Both the position numbers and the translations under genes were made by a program. From Rhytidiadelphus loreus (lineage: Eukaryota > Streptophyta > Bryopsida > Hypnales > Hylocomiaceae), in NCBI GenBank assembly GCA_947034895.1, contig OX344764.1, positions 51,317,348 to 51,381,347 of the forward strand: 64,000 nt of DNA, written 5' to 3'. A model generated the notes under the pieces. That model did not search any database, had not been told where the DNA came from, and saw nothing but the letters and a program-made list of their open reading frames with translations. This document shows positions 13,021 to 28,034 of this stretch, in pieces (the first letter of the stretch is position 1; every line of letters begins with the position of its first letter).

Positions 13021-15771
13021 CAAACTCTGCAATTAATTTTGGTAAGTGTCACAATCATGGAAGTGCATTGGACTTCATAAGAAATTTCCAGCAAAAACAT
13101 ATTTGAATTTTTTCAATTAAATGAAAACAAAATATGGAAGGGGATGTGAAGAGTGAAAGAGAAAGATGAAATATTCAGGAATGAATGTTTTGAGAACAGA
13201 TTGCAAATTTATTGTTCAAAGGAGGCACACAATGTTGGCTTTCGTAAGTAGCTGAAAGGTATAAGATAAATGTTTTGTACTATACAAGCAGTGGTGTGGA
13301 GTAATTAAACTGAAGTGACAGAACGTGGCATCAGTTTTGGTCGTCAATGAGAACAATGTAAGTGTAGTTTATTTTGGAAACAATTGCTGTCAATGCATGG
13401 TGTAGGACTTAGGAAGACATGGAATGGGAAGCGCCTATCCAAGCTTGAAAGTTGATGCAAGGAAGTATACTGAATTGTATAATTTAGTATTGGTAAGGAA
13501 TAGTAGTCTATTTTTCACTATGAACTACTGGATGACATATATTTCTTATTGAAATTTCAGTTAGTAAGAATATTCGTTATTTTTGAAATTGGTAAAAAAA
13601 AAAAATTCAATTAGAACTTACATGTGTATTAAGAAGGAATGCGTAAATAGAGTATATTGAGAATAGAACTTCCAATATACAGAATAGTTATGTTAAACAA
13701 CGTCATTGTAGAGGAGAGAGATGAATGAATGAACATAGTGGCTAGCTGTAATAGTGGTTTCAATTATGCAGTGTTCTTTGTAGTGCAGAAATGGTGTTCT
13801 TTGCAGTAAGATAGAATTTAGATAATTCATAAGCAATGAAGACTGCATTCAGTGAAAGATTTAAATGTATGAGATGAATGGAATTAAAAACACATACGTA
13901 TAGGTGAATAGCAGAGCATGCATGTGGGACTGGATTAGTAAATGACCACAGTTCGAGTGTTATTTAATGATGGCAACTTCTCTGGAATACTGAAGTAATA
14001 TTTATTCTGGGGAAATGAAATTGTAACAAACTATGGTGAGTCTATGGTAAAGAAAATGGGGTTTGACAATGGTCAGCAATGAGTGGAGTGGGAGGATATT
14101 GTATTACAGTGGTGAAACACTTTTGGCATGAATGGTAATGGACAAAATGTAGTGATGTGCATTTCATTTATTAATTTTTCTTTGAATCGAGAGTACATTT
14201 ATGGTAGGAGCTCATTTTCACTTTGAAGGCATTAAATATGGTGAGCAGAACAACAATAAGAAATCTTTGAAATTTTCAGGTTTTTAATAAAGATGTACGA
14301 ATGGCAACACTTGTGTGAAGGCTTAGTCTGAAAATAAATATGTAATTCAAACTCTGAAATTTTTTAGAAGACTATGGTTCATATACAGAGGTACATGAAT
14401 GTGTGGTTCTCTTGTTGAATAGATACAATATTTTTGATTAATGAAGGTTAGAGGCTAGTAATACCAAAGTCATGGAAGGGAATAACATAGGAGGTCCTTG
14501 AATGTACTATTAAGAAGCTGAAATTGGTTTAGGGTAGCAAGGAGTACCTACAAATGTTTTCAAATTATATTTCATGTGAAGAAAATTGGAATTGGGATGT
14601 AAGCCAAGTTGTTCACTGGTTGTAAGATTTTTTTTTAGTTAATTAGCAAATTAGGAATTTGAGATGGGAATAATGGCTGTCTTCTTGATGTATGCAATAT
14701 GAATACATTGTAGAAGTCTATGAAAGAATGGCATGCATTAAAAATCTGCAATGAAGTAGGTGGGCAACTATACAGTCTGATAGTTCTGACTTCTGAGGAA
14801 CGATAAGCCCTAATGACATACAGTTGTCGAGTTCCAAAAAATGTTGTTTTTATGTTGTGTGCTGTGGCGGACAGACAAAGCAGCATTAGTTGATTTCCTT
14901 TTCATACTTGCCACCAGGTTAAACGAGAAATACAGAAATGAATGATGAATGGAGGATGTGTGAAGATACAGTTGGGAGGAGCTTCTTTTTGAAGATGACG
15001 TTCTTCATTCCTTCATGCATAAAAAAGGCAGATTTATTAGGAGTTCTTTGGAATTGTTCCTTATGTTATTATTGTAATGGCAAACTAAGGAAACTTAGGT
15101 AGTTTATGAGTTGTCTCAATGACCAGACCCTTAGCATATTTTTGGAGAACACTGAAGTATTAGTAAATTAATCTCATTTGATTGTAGTTGAGATGACATA
15201 GAAAAATTTGCCGGCTTGTGACAGTCCAGTATGTATAGAACTGTCTACGCAGAAATGTTGTATTTTCATTTATTATTAATTAAAGAATTATGTGGGAGGA
15301 CATAATAGTGCATTGCTGTTTCTTGAAAAGGGTGTCGTCTATTTGTTGTAGAAATTAACATGTCCTCAGTTTGATTATAGTATATGTACAGAAATGGTAA
15401 AAAAGGCAGTACTTTATATTATGTTCTCATATATGTGATTCGTTTATGAATTCGACAATGATATAAACAAAGGAACCTCTAAGTGCAATGCAGATTGTTT
15501 TCTTCAATGATGATACAGCACATGGAAATGATCTGTTGCATGTTGCTTTTGGATTGTATAAAATGGAGTTTGGGAAGACTATTGCAAACTAGGAAAAGAA
15601 TTTGTCATTCCAGAACTGTTATACATATTGTTGAAATCAACAAAAAATTGTCATGTTGTACAATTAACATTCCTGTACAAAACAACAATATGTGAAAACG
15701 GTCACTCCTGTATTCAAATCAACAACTTCGTGTTCTTTTTTTGTTGATTTCAACACACTTTTCTACTAGTG
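13021..15771 (+). other. Non-coding 3' flank of the CACTA element
   Basis: This is AT-rich sequence with no supported gene between the transposase stop and the element's right terminus. Frames are broken by many stops. The final 150 bp contain inverted copies of the palindrome GTTGAAATCAAC followed by A/T runs (15628-15650 and 15732-15753), which could fold or act as subterminal repeats. Confidence 0.6.
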
Positions 15772-16974
15772 CATGCGAGGATGCACCAAAGTCCAGGAAC
15801 CAGTCTTCTTCAACAACAGATGAATGTACACATATATTCATAACTTCATCCGTGGGGTCTGGATCATCGTGGAAAGCATCAATGCAGTCTCGGGCGTTTT
15901 GGGGCGGTGAATCTCCATCTTCAGTTACTTTGGTCAGGTGTACGTGTTGAGCTGATGGAGGTCGTGTGCGGCTTTGATTTCGTTGCATGTTGTCCAATTG
16001 GAGCTGCATGGTTTTCAGTTTCTCTTCCAACAAAACCTTTGCACAATCTCGGGCAAAATGTCCGGCTTTTCCACAGTTGTGGCAATATAGAGTTGGTCGA
16101 GAAGATGTATCCGTCTTTGTATACGTTTGTGTTGGTGCGCGACTGTCAGGTGTGGAGCTACTGCGATCGGAGCGACCTCCACGAGATGCAGTGCCGCGAC
16201 CTCGGTTTGACCCTCGACCTGATCGGATTAGGTTGAGTTCCTCCCTTTCTTCTCGTGTTTTTCTAAATTCCGTCCGATTTCTTCCTGTAACAATAATCCT
16301 TCAAGTTCCAAGAAGGATGGAGTCCGTTCCCTTCCCTTTTGGATCTGTCGAAATGTGGACCAACTCTTCGGGAGGCTATTTAACGTGAGATCCACAAGAT
16401 CCTCATCAGGAATAGCTACGCCTAACTGAGCTAGCTGTGTTACTAACAAGTTGATTTCCTGAAGATGTGCTGTAACTTCTTTTTCCTCTGTCATTTTTAA
16501 CGAATAGATCTGCTCTTTCAGGGAAAGACGTCTAGAAGAGCTCTTGACATCACACATGTTGTTGAGCCTCTGCCAAATAGCATGTGGATCAATGAGATGG
16601 ATAATACTTAAAATCAGTGAATCTCGTACCAGTGATATAATTATCCGACTGGCGCGAGATCGAAGTTCTCATTCCCTGTGTGCATCGATGGGAGTTGCTA
16701 GCATTGTTGCCGGCGGTACGCCAACGACTTGAGCAGGTGCTGACATTGTTGCTGGCGTCACTCCAACGACTTGAGCAGGCTCCTCATTGATCGTTTCTCC
16801 TCCGAAGACTCCTGTCGACAGGGTGGAAGTCCGACCGCTTGGTAACGGTGACTCGACATACTGCCAGAGTCCTTCTTGCATAAGTAACATCTTTACTTTA
16901 TAACTCCAGATCACGTAGTTGCTAGGGCCTGCTAGCTTCATCGATTCTGGAACGTCCTTTACACTTGGGTCCAT
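15772..16974 (-). pseudogene. copia gag-protease (broken)
   Basis: The start is ATG at 16974-16972 (MDPSVKDVPES). The first block has KLAGPSNYVIWSYKVKMLL and LWQYVE, typical of the DUF4219/UBN2 gag N-terminus. The frame is interrupted by TGA at 16671-16669 where the family usually has Trp, then continues as LSLKEQIYSLKM and LTLNSLPKSWSTF (UBN2). Near 16250-16270 the frame shifts. The new frame carries a Ser/Arg-rich linker, the zinc knuckle CHNCGKAGHFARDC (about 16086-16045) and the protease start WFLDFGASSHA, where the usual DSGASSH active-site Asp-Ser-Gly reads Asp-Phe-Gly. The residues after Ala are CACTA terminus, not copia. Confidence 0.85.
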
Positions 16975-17206
16975 CTCGTTTGTGCAGGTGTGGACCGGTG
17001 TTTCTAAAAAACGGAGAGAAAATAAAATATAGCTAATGACCGGCTCTAGTTTGTGGTCTGTGACACACGGAGCAGTCTGTGGTGGTCCTCACCAAGACGA
17101 ACGTAATGGGACCCTGTGCTATCTTCGGAGTGACTTCAGTGCAGCTACTCAGCAAGGTTACACAAAGATAAAAAATTTCCTCACACAGGACTGAGAGTCT
17201 AGACCC

Positions 17207-17218
17207 GCTCTGATACCA
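17207..17218 (-). other. Primer-binding site for initiator-Met tRNA
   Basis: On the minus strand TGGTATCAGAGC follows the LTR directly. This is the standard plant copia primer-binding site complementary to the 3' end of initiator methionine tRNA. Confidence 0.85.
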
Positions 17219-17388
17219 TGTTGGAATAAGCCACTAATCTTTATTAGTGCAGAGTAAGAGAGAGCTAACACAGAGAGTTAACCTTATTTATCCTAATCTG
17301 GGAAAGCTAAGTCAACGACTAAGGGTTGACAGGGATGAATGTCATCCATAGAAGGAAACCCTAATACTGGGTCTCGTTGTTTCCAACA
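17219..17388 (-). repeat. copia 5' LTR (170 bp)
   Basis: The segment begins TGTTGGAA and ends TTCCAACA in plus-strand reading, giving the usual TG...CA ends with an 8-bp inverted repeat. It abuts the primer-binding site on the internal side. At 170 bp it is short for a copia LTR. The next five bases outward, GTTGC (17389-17393), would be the target duplication; its partner is not in the window. Confidence 0.8.
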
Positions 17389-17428
17389 GTTGCAGACAGG
17401 ATAAGATAAGAAAAGGTAGATGCTAGTA

Positions 17429-17837
17429 GGCCTGCGCACATGGATGTGCGTTGGGGCTGGGTTTGCCTCCAAACGGCCTGAGGCGGGCCCCACTCTTCTT
17501 CCGTCCAGCTCGACTCTTGCACCTGCGTGGGAGCTTCGTGATACAGTAGTCGCAGGTAAATGTGCAGAGAGAATTGTCGCACAGCACGAGTGAGAGAGGG
17601 GAAAGGACCTTCGCAGAGACGGAAGAAGAGACGGAGGGAGAGAGACGGAAGCAAGACGGAGTTTTTACGATTCTATCTTTGGCCTCCAAGCAAAATCCTG
17701 CTGTAAACAAACCGTGAGGGCTCTGAGGCAAACCAAATCTTAGCTCTGGACCGTGAGGGCTGGCTTGAGCAAACCCGCGTTTCCGCGCCCTCACGTTAGA
17801 CGTCGCACGCCTCTGGTTTGCCTCATGTGCGCGGGCC
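17429..17837. mobile_element. Possible short TIR element upstream of FTA
   Basis: GGCCTGCGCACATG (17429-17442) and CATGTGCGCGGGCC (17824-17837) are inverted copies with 13 of 14 positions matching. They bound about 400 bp that is clearly richer in G and C than the surroundings. The flanks read TAGTA and TAGTG. The block lies between the copia LTR and the FTA promoter and has no gene that I recognise. It could equally be part of a GC-rich promoter with a chance inverted repeat. Confidence 0.35.
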
Positions 17838-18360
17838 TAGTGCGAGTAGTGTTATGCAAGGTCCCTATTGGAGTTTGATTTCATTTTCTTCTGTGTGTTT
17901 TTTCAGATTGATTGTGAGTTGAGCAAGAAGTTGGAATGGTGGGACGAGAAGCTGCGAAGTGAAGGACAGCGAAGTGAAGTAATACGCCTGTCGCAAGGCT
18001 GTCATCCTGAAGAACCATCGGAGAATAGTTTACAGAAGGTGCTTCGAATTCATTTAGTTCGAGCAACGGAATAAAGCCGTTTCGTTCCGTTCTCTAGTTC
18101 AGTAGTAATATGAACATTTTTTAATCTGTGTGTGTGCTTACAGCTTAAGAACAGAGTCTTTAATATCAGAATCCGAAAATACACAGTCAAAATACGCGAT
18201 TGTAAAATGGAATGTAACCCTGATTTAGAGTTTTCACTTCGGGCAAAACTTATTTTCGATTTTCACATTTACAAAGCACACAAGAATTGGAGGGAGTAAC
18301 TGGAATTTTAAGCTGCATAATGGATTTGCTGGACAGGTTCAAGAGTAGTTGGCAATCGAG

Positions 18361-19906
18361 ATGGAAGAGGGCGAAGCCGATTTAGGTTTCGATTGGACAG
18401 ATGTGGAGCCGATTCCTCAGGACGATGGTCCGCGGCCAGTGGTCGCCATTGCTTACACGGACTCCTTCCGAGAGGCGATGGACCGGTTTCGTGCTATCCT
18501 TGCCAAGGATGAACGAAGTCCTCGTGCATTGGAGCTGACCAGCGATGTCATTGCACTTAATGCTGCAAATTACACAGTAATTACTGCTACTACTACGTGT
18601 TTAGGTTCAGCTACAGACATTCATACTTTGCGATCTTTCTTTATCTTCTCTCTTCGTTATTCAAATTGTAGAGGAACATGTGAATTATTTCTAATGTATA
18701 AATCCTTACTAACTCTACTTAGTGGGGATACAGGTGTGGCATTTCAGACGACTTGTGCTCGAGGCTTTGGGCGGTGACTTGCTTAATGAGCTTGACTTTC
18801 TTAATGCTATCGCAGAAGGCAATCACAAGAACTATCAGATCTGGTAATCCTTTTTACCCCTGTAGTCCGTGAGTTTTGTTCAACTTTTAAATCTTGAAAT
18901 CGGTTTGTTCATCTTTTATGGGAGAGAATGTTGGCAATTTGATCGAGTTAATGCCACTGCCGCTGTGTACATAGATTTGTTAGTTTATTCTTAGACCGAC
19001 TTCGTCTGATTGGTGCAGGCATCATCGGCGATGGGTGGTTCAGAAGTTAGGCAAAAATGCTGTCTACAAAGAATTACAATTTACTGCAGATGCACTTGAC
19101 GATGATCCGAAAAATTATCATGCTTGGTCTCATCGTCAGGTATGCTTGCGTCGTATAACTTTTTCTTGCTTCATATCTGTTGCTTAAAGTAGGGTGGCTT
19201 GGTGTGGTCTATCACTTGTAGAGGCTTTCAGATGCTCAAAGTAATGTTTGGTGGTGTTGCAGTGGCTACTGCAGGAGCTGGAAGAGTGGCAGTGGGAACT
19301 GGACTACTGCTCCAAGCTCTTGAAGGAAGATTCTGCAAATAATTCTGCTTGGAATCAGGTATGAAATGCCTGTGTGAGCGTCTCGGAATGTCGAATGAAG
19401 TTCAAGCTTTTGAAAATTGAAACATGCACTAGGTCAGTTTTTGATCATGTGACATGTATCTGCAGAGGTTTTTTGTCGTCAGCCGATGTCCATCTTTAGG
19501 GGGGTTGCAAAAAATGAGGGATTCGGAAGTCAGTTATTGTATTGACGCCATCAAACAGATGCCGACAAATGAGAGCCCCTGGAGGTACCTCAAGGGGTTG
19601 TTCACGGACGACCAACTTGCTTTTGTTAGAGATTCTTCAGTAAGTGAAGCATGTATATCCGAAGTAGTGAAGGATCCGAACACTGTACCAGCACTTGGTT
19701 TCTTGTTAGATCTAGTGAGTGCTGGATTCCAGCCAACATCTGGTCAGAGGGAGATGTTACGGAAGGTGTTGCCGATGTGGGCAACTCCTTCTGAGCTGGC
19801 TGCTGCTGTATGCATCAGACTTGAAGAAGTCGATGCCATGCGTTGTCAGTACTGGGCCTGGAGAAGGTCCCTGCTTCCACTTTCTCTGGTAGTTCCCGAA
19901 ACGTAA
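18361..19906 (+). CDS. FTA: Protein farnesyltransferase / geranylgeranyltransferase-I alpha subunit
   Basis: Five exons, 18361-18576, 18734-18843, 19019-19139, 19263-19358 and 19466-19906, encode 327 residues, about the length of known plant FTA proteins. The protein is the shared alpha subunit that pairs with FTB or GGB to attach farnesyl or geranylgeranyl groups to CaaX proteins in the cytosol. The N-terminus has [19 protein letters not shown] and [18 protein letters not shown]. The prenyltransferase alpha repeats are all present: [39 protein letters not shown] and [10 protein letters not shown]. The ATG at 18361 is chosen because the codon called as a start at 18349 is TTG. Splice sites are standard GT-AG and all junctions preserve frame. 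No defect is visible, so this gene looks functional. Confidence 0.95.
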
Positions 19907-21939
19907 AACTTAAGTTCGCTGTGGAAATTGAGTATTGATTTTTGTAGGTTATGGCAAATAGGAACGAGGTGTTGAGATTTGTACCTAGAATGGTGCTAAT
20001 ATATTCTTGACCGCATTTTGTGCTGCGAAATTGCAAGGGTGGGTACCGAATCCTGAATTTAGAGAAAAGACAACTCAATGTGATATCAGATTGGATGCAA
20101 TCATGTGAATAAAATGAAAATGAATTCAATTGCGACGTAGAATAAGAATTGAAAGAGGAGTCAAGTGGCAGGTGTCATTTCATGACTTACAAGATAACTC
20201 TAAGGATCTCAAAAATGAATTGTGGATGAGCAATTGGTTGCATTGGCTAAGAGATTATTCTTTGAGCTCATTGGTGATTCATTGGTGAGGTTGTAATTTG
20301 TCTTGGACCTTGCAATCCTTCACTCTATTTATTGCAATTTTGCAACTAGGTATAAATGATTTTTTTTCTTTCAAAGATGAAATGATATGTCTTCTATGAG
20401 TTATAAATTCTTTTAAACTGTTGTATAATTTTTTAAGGAAAAAGTGAAGGAAATTCATATCAAATAGGAAATAGTCTTAAAAAATTTGAAATTTTCATCA
20501 TCATAGTATATTATAATCAAAGTTACCTTGTTATTATAAAATAATAAAATAGACAAACCATGATTGTAAAGTTAAAGTTCAAATTGCCATAAAATATTGA
20601 ATTTTTCAATTGGTGTAGAAACTAAAATAAGTTGATACACTTCATCTCATTAGTTGCTACAAATTCAAAAAATATCATTTTTTAGCTACAAGGGTGATCT
20701 ATGGATTTAAGCATCTACTTTTGAAATATTCATAATACCATAGTAAGAGACTATACAATATTATTTATTGAAAATGATTTCAAGAAATTCCCTTTCTAAA
20801 ATTTGGATGATAAAATGTTTTTTTTCTATCCTACAACCCTACCTCAATTCATCCAGACGACACTAAACTTCTTCAATAGTGTTTTAGGGTTGAACATCAC
20901 AAACTAAATTAAAAAATTTTAAACATTTACATTATTGGTCTAAAACATGCATAAAATAGAACAAAATTAGAAGAAATTTGGTATGGAAAACATTTGGAAA
21001 ATGTGATGTAATCAATGATATAGGGTCATACTTATTGGAATACAATAGGAAATTAAAGTCATTTGAAGAAAAGTCTTGCATGTTGAAGATTCATAGGATT
21101 GGATCAAAGTTTTATGTAAATAATCTTAACCAAGAGTCTAAATGCATGGTTTAATGGTCTCTAATGGTCTCTAATCTCAAAGGAAACATAGTTGGAGGAA
21201 AATTTGAAATTTGAAATTTTTGGAGCACGTGTTTTTTGGCTTGATAAGAATTTAGACATAATTCTTTGTTCTTGCAACCTTTTCTCCCATTTCTACAATA
21301 CCAATTAAAAATCTTATATGAATTCATAAAGCAATAAGTGATCAAATTAGTCACATCATTGAAGAATAGCCAAAAAAAAAATCTCATCATATTTTGATAT
21401 ATTTCATCCATCTCATATAGCTCCTATGGTATGCTCTTGAAAACATTTATCATCCATGCAATAAATGTTGATTCTCAAAGATGTTGAAATTGGGTGGATA
21501 TGAAGGCAACAAATGATTAGGGATTTATGCTAGTAGTCCTTCTCAATAGTAAAAGTTTGAATTGAATATTGAATAAAAATATTGACTGCAAATTTGAAAT
21601 TTAATTTTGTTTCAAAATTGATTCTATATTAATGCAAAAGGTGATATTCAAACAATATTGCAATTGGCATTGAAATCCATCATAAATTCACTATTGTTAT
21701 GTTATAATCCATCAAATCAATATAATTTCAATTGTTGTCTCAACTCAACTCCCTAGAAATTATTTGTATTAATGGTAGTTTACTAAAATATTAGAAATTT
21801 AGTAGTAAAGATGATTCTATATCTATTCACTAATACTAGTGTACTTTGTACTGTTGCCATAGTCAAAATAAAAATAAAGTCATTTTCTAATATTTTTAAT
21901 TCATAAAAACTTTGAAATTCAATAACTTTCACACTGTTG

Positions 21940-22070
21940 GTTCAAACACCATGAAATAGAGACTATGCATGCCTTTTGTCAAGGGCTTTCCGATGATACT
22001 AAGAATGCAACCGGAGAACATATGGTCCAAGAGATTTCACTGTAACAAACAAACAAAACAAGTAGCCTAA
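21940..22070 (+). repeat. Dispersed repeat family A, copy 1
   Basis: It shares with 22565-22720 a CCATGAAA..A start, a central AAGAATG or GGTACC segment and a terminal CTGTAACAAACAAACAAAACA-like tail. Reverse-complement relatives occur near 62205-62345 and 62650-62800, and a same-strand one near 62430-62540. Copies are diverged. Confidence 0.6.
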
Positions 22071-22564
22071 CTTAAGATATGGATTTAAAAGATATTATTA
22101 AAATATTAAAGATGGAAAAATTTTCAAATTTTCAAAATACAACTTTTCAAATTATGACTTTGTATGCAATAAGTTAAAAGATTAAGAAAAACAAAGTTTA
22201 CATATTGACAAATATTAAAATACTCAAATATTACAAGATTTTATTTTTAATTTGGTTATCAATATTTTTGTGTAGAGTAATGATGTCCTTATCTAAAAAC
22301 AACACTACTCCTTGTCTTTGTGCAAATTATGTAGAAAAATGTTATTTTTATGTAAAATTTCAAGTTTGTAATGAAATGAATCTCTACTCTTCTTGCTCAA
22401 TTCAACCCTTACAACTTCCTTCTTTTGTTTCTAGCTTCCATGATGTCTAAGCTAGTCCAATAATAATTAGCGTGCACCATGCCATTACCACAATTAAAAT
22501 TAAAATAAAAGTTTCTTTTTTAAAATTTAAAATTCTTAAAATTTTCAAAATTCAATATCATTTG

Positions 22565-22720
22565 TGCCAAGAGTTGAAATGCCATGAAACAAAGTTTGTG
22601 CACCCCTCCTTGTAGAGAGTATTTTGACGGTACCCAAAACATGACCTGAGGACACACGATTATGGAGATCTCATTGTAACAAACAAAACAAAACAACAAA
22701 ATAAATAGCTTAATTTAATT
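22565..22720 (+). repeat. Dispersed repeat family A, copy 2
   Basis: It has the same layout as the copy at 21940: GCCATGAAACAAAGT, then CCTTGTAGAGAG, GGTACCCAAAACATG, GAGATCTCATTGTAACAAAC and an A/C-rich tail. The two copies are in the same orientation about 620 bp apart. Confidence 0.6.
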
Positions 22721-22897
22721 TAATAATATATGAAACATCTTGATTCCAAATCAATTAACAATGAATTTAATATGGACTCTACATTAGACTTCATAAATAT
22801 TGCATATACAAAGCGTTAGATCAAGCCAAATATTTGGAAAGATGCTTTGCATTGACAATGCACCTAGAAGATGCAATCTATGCATTTTTGGGGTATT

Positions 22898-22982
22898 AAT
22901 ATAACTTTAACTGAAGCTATAACTATAACTAAAGCTATAATTATAACTAAAGCTAAAGCTATAACTATAACAAAAGCTACAT
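22898..22982 (+). repeat. Tandem array of ATAACTAAAGCT-like 12-mers
   Basis: About six degenerate units built from TATAACTAAAGCT/TATAACTATAACT follow each other. This is a simple short-period satellite about 360-450 bp upstream of the adenylosuccinate synthetase start codon. Confidence 0.75.
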
Positions 22983-23232
22983 ATGCATGGGGGAGAATCA
23001 AGTAGTATCTTTTGCTTGAAAGCTAAACCACTACTACATGGACACCAACCTTTTTTTTTTTACTTTTTGAAAACATACTAAGATGGCAATCTCTTAAAAT
23101 TTATTGAAGCATTGTATTTCATCCATCTTTTGGACCAAGGACACTTTTCAATAATATTCATGCACTTTTTCATCCTAAACCGCGAACACCGGGGAACCTG
23201 TTCTAATCCGCAGCATCTCTCAGCGTTTTAAA

Positions 23233-23345
23233 TTAGGGTTTAACTCTCCCCTGCCTTCTACTGTAAACCTCTCTGATTCCTTCTGCTTCCCTTCCTCTCT
23301 CATTCTCTTCATCCTTTCGCTGCTGCAGTCACTTCCCTCACGACC
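23233..23345 (+). promoter_or_regulatory. Telo-box and pyrimidine-rich leader of ADSS
   Basis: TTAGGGTTT (23233-23241) is a reverse telo-box, a motif common near the start of plant housekeeping and translation-related genes. It is followed by a C/T-rich stretch up to the start codon, typical of a plant 5' leader. I do not see an unambiguous TATA box. Confidence 0.5.
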
Positions 23346-26785
<3,440 letters not shown>

Positions 26786-27759
26786 CTGGTAGTAGGGGAG
26801 GGTAACCAGCTGCCGACGTCTGCGTGGAATAATTTGGGCTTGCAAAAACTGTGGATCCCTTGACTACCCTCGAAAACTGGTTGCCAATAATTTCATTTTT
26901 GCAATAAACCTTAAATTTTCTCAAAAATGAGTTGTGATTTTTGATTACCGGTAAGGTTTATTTGGATATTATATTGAAAACCTGCCTGCCCGAGTTTTTT
27001 GTTTTGTGCATCCTCTGGAGTTTAGACTATGTTTTGGGTTCACCTGCATTCGCTCTTAAGCGGAAAGTATTATGAAGCCTACTTTTAGACTTCTTGCAAA
27101 TTTGGGCAAGCTCTAATAATTTATTACTTTTGGATATTTGGAATGGAGTCTTTATTGTAACTTTCAATTGTCATGCCCTTCATGTCATGTCAATATTGGT
27201 AAGTGTTGCAAATGGTAAAAGCTTTACCGAGTATATTTTTGTGTAGCTAAAAATATCATATTTAAAATTATGTAATTAACTTCGATTGATTAGGTGGATT
27301 ACAAACGGTAGGTTGATTGGTCAATTGAATGAGTGTACTGCTTGCCTTGCTCTGCCTGGGTGAGTGGCTTTCTTAATTTTATTTCACATGGAGGCAAACG
27401 GAAGAAAAGGCAACAGCAATTGAAATTATATATTTTTTTGACAGTATGTGAATTTGTTAAGAAATATTGAAATGCATTGTGCCAATAGTCCGAAAGAGTC
27501 TCTAGGCTTTCCTACAACCAATGTAAATGTAAAGTGCATATAGAATGGTCAAGTTTGTACACCTAATTGGTTACATTCATCTTATAAAATGACTTTGATC
27601 CATCATACTAAAATAGTTGCTTTTTGTAAAGGTTTAGAATCCAACATATAGACTTGCATGTTGTAATAACTAACTTCATCAATGGTGCTCAAAAATATAT
27701 GTTCAACCTACTCGAATGGACCATTTTACCCTACTTTGTGATGAAAATATTGTTTAGAA

Positions 27760-27772
27760 CACTAGTAGAAAA
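27760..27772 (+). mobile_element. Second CACTA-type terminus (solitary)
   Basis: CACTAGTAGAAAA is identical over 13 bases to the terminal repeat of the large CACTA element at 15759-15771, here in left-end orientation. No convincing TTTTCTACTAGTG partner is found to the right before the UPP gene, so it is a truncated or strongly diverged element. Confidence 0.55.
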
Positions 27773-28034
27773 CATGGCTATAGGACTTTCCAATGGATAT
27801 AGGACTTGATTTTTTTTTTAAATTTCCATCAAAATTAGGAATAAAATCATGAGATTATTTTACTATTTGGGTTTTGGATTAGTTCCTTCAAAAGAAGGTA
27901 TTAGAAGATTGTGCCATCCATAGAGGTAGTACAAGACAAAGGCAATGTACGCAAGTTTTAGTAGCAAGCTATCAAATGAATTTGCATCCAAAGAAAAAAT
28001 TAGATGAATACCATGAGACTTCTTTTGAATCTCG

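Larger units (their letters stand above)
1..15771 (+). mobile_element. CACTA (En/Spm-like) DNA transposon, right part; left end outside the window
   Basis: The right terminus reads TTTTCTACTAGTG at 15759-15771. Its reverse complement CACTAGTAGAAAA is a classic plant CACTA terminal inverted repeat. The element carries a TNP2-type transposase in the same orientation (6310-13020). Immediately outside the terminus the sequence switches to copia protease/gag sequence on the other strand, which marks 15771 as a true insertion boundary; the adjacent three bases are CAT, the expected length of a CACTA target duplication. No matching CACTAGTAGAAAA start preceded by CAT is visible to the left, so the element probably begins before base 1 and exceeds 15.7 kb. 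The 2.7 kb after the transposase (13021-15771) has no coding sequence that I recognise. It ends in copies of a GTTGAAATCAAC palindrome near 15629-15640 and 15741-15752 that may be subterminal protein-binding sequence. Confidence 0.85.
15772..17388 (-). mobile_element. Ty1/copia retrotransposon fragment: 5' LTR, PBS, gag, start of protease
   Basis: Read on the minus strand from 17388 downward, the parts are a 170-bp LTR, a primer-binding site, a leader, a gag of the UBN2/retrotran_gag_2 type, a CCHC zinc knuckle and the beginning of the aspartic protease (WFLDFGASSHA). The element stops abruptly inside the protease at 15772, where the CACTA terminus begins. The remaining pol and the 3' LTR should therefore lie beyond the other end of the CACTA element, left of the window. 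The gag has one nonsense codon and one frameshift, so the element was already decaying. Confidence 0.88.
19907..23232. other. Intergenic, AT-rich, with degenerate repeats
   Basis: No supported gene. It contains two copies of dispersed repeat family A (21940-22070 and 22565-22720) and a short tandem array (22898-22982), listed separately. The rest is very AT-rich with stop-dense frames. Confidence 0.7.
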
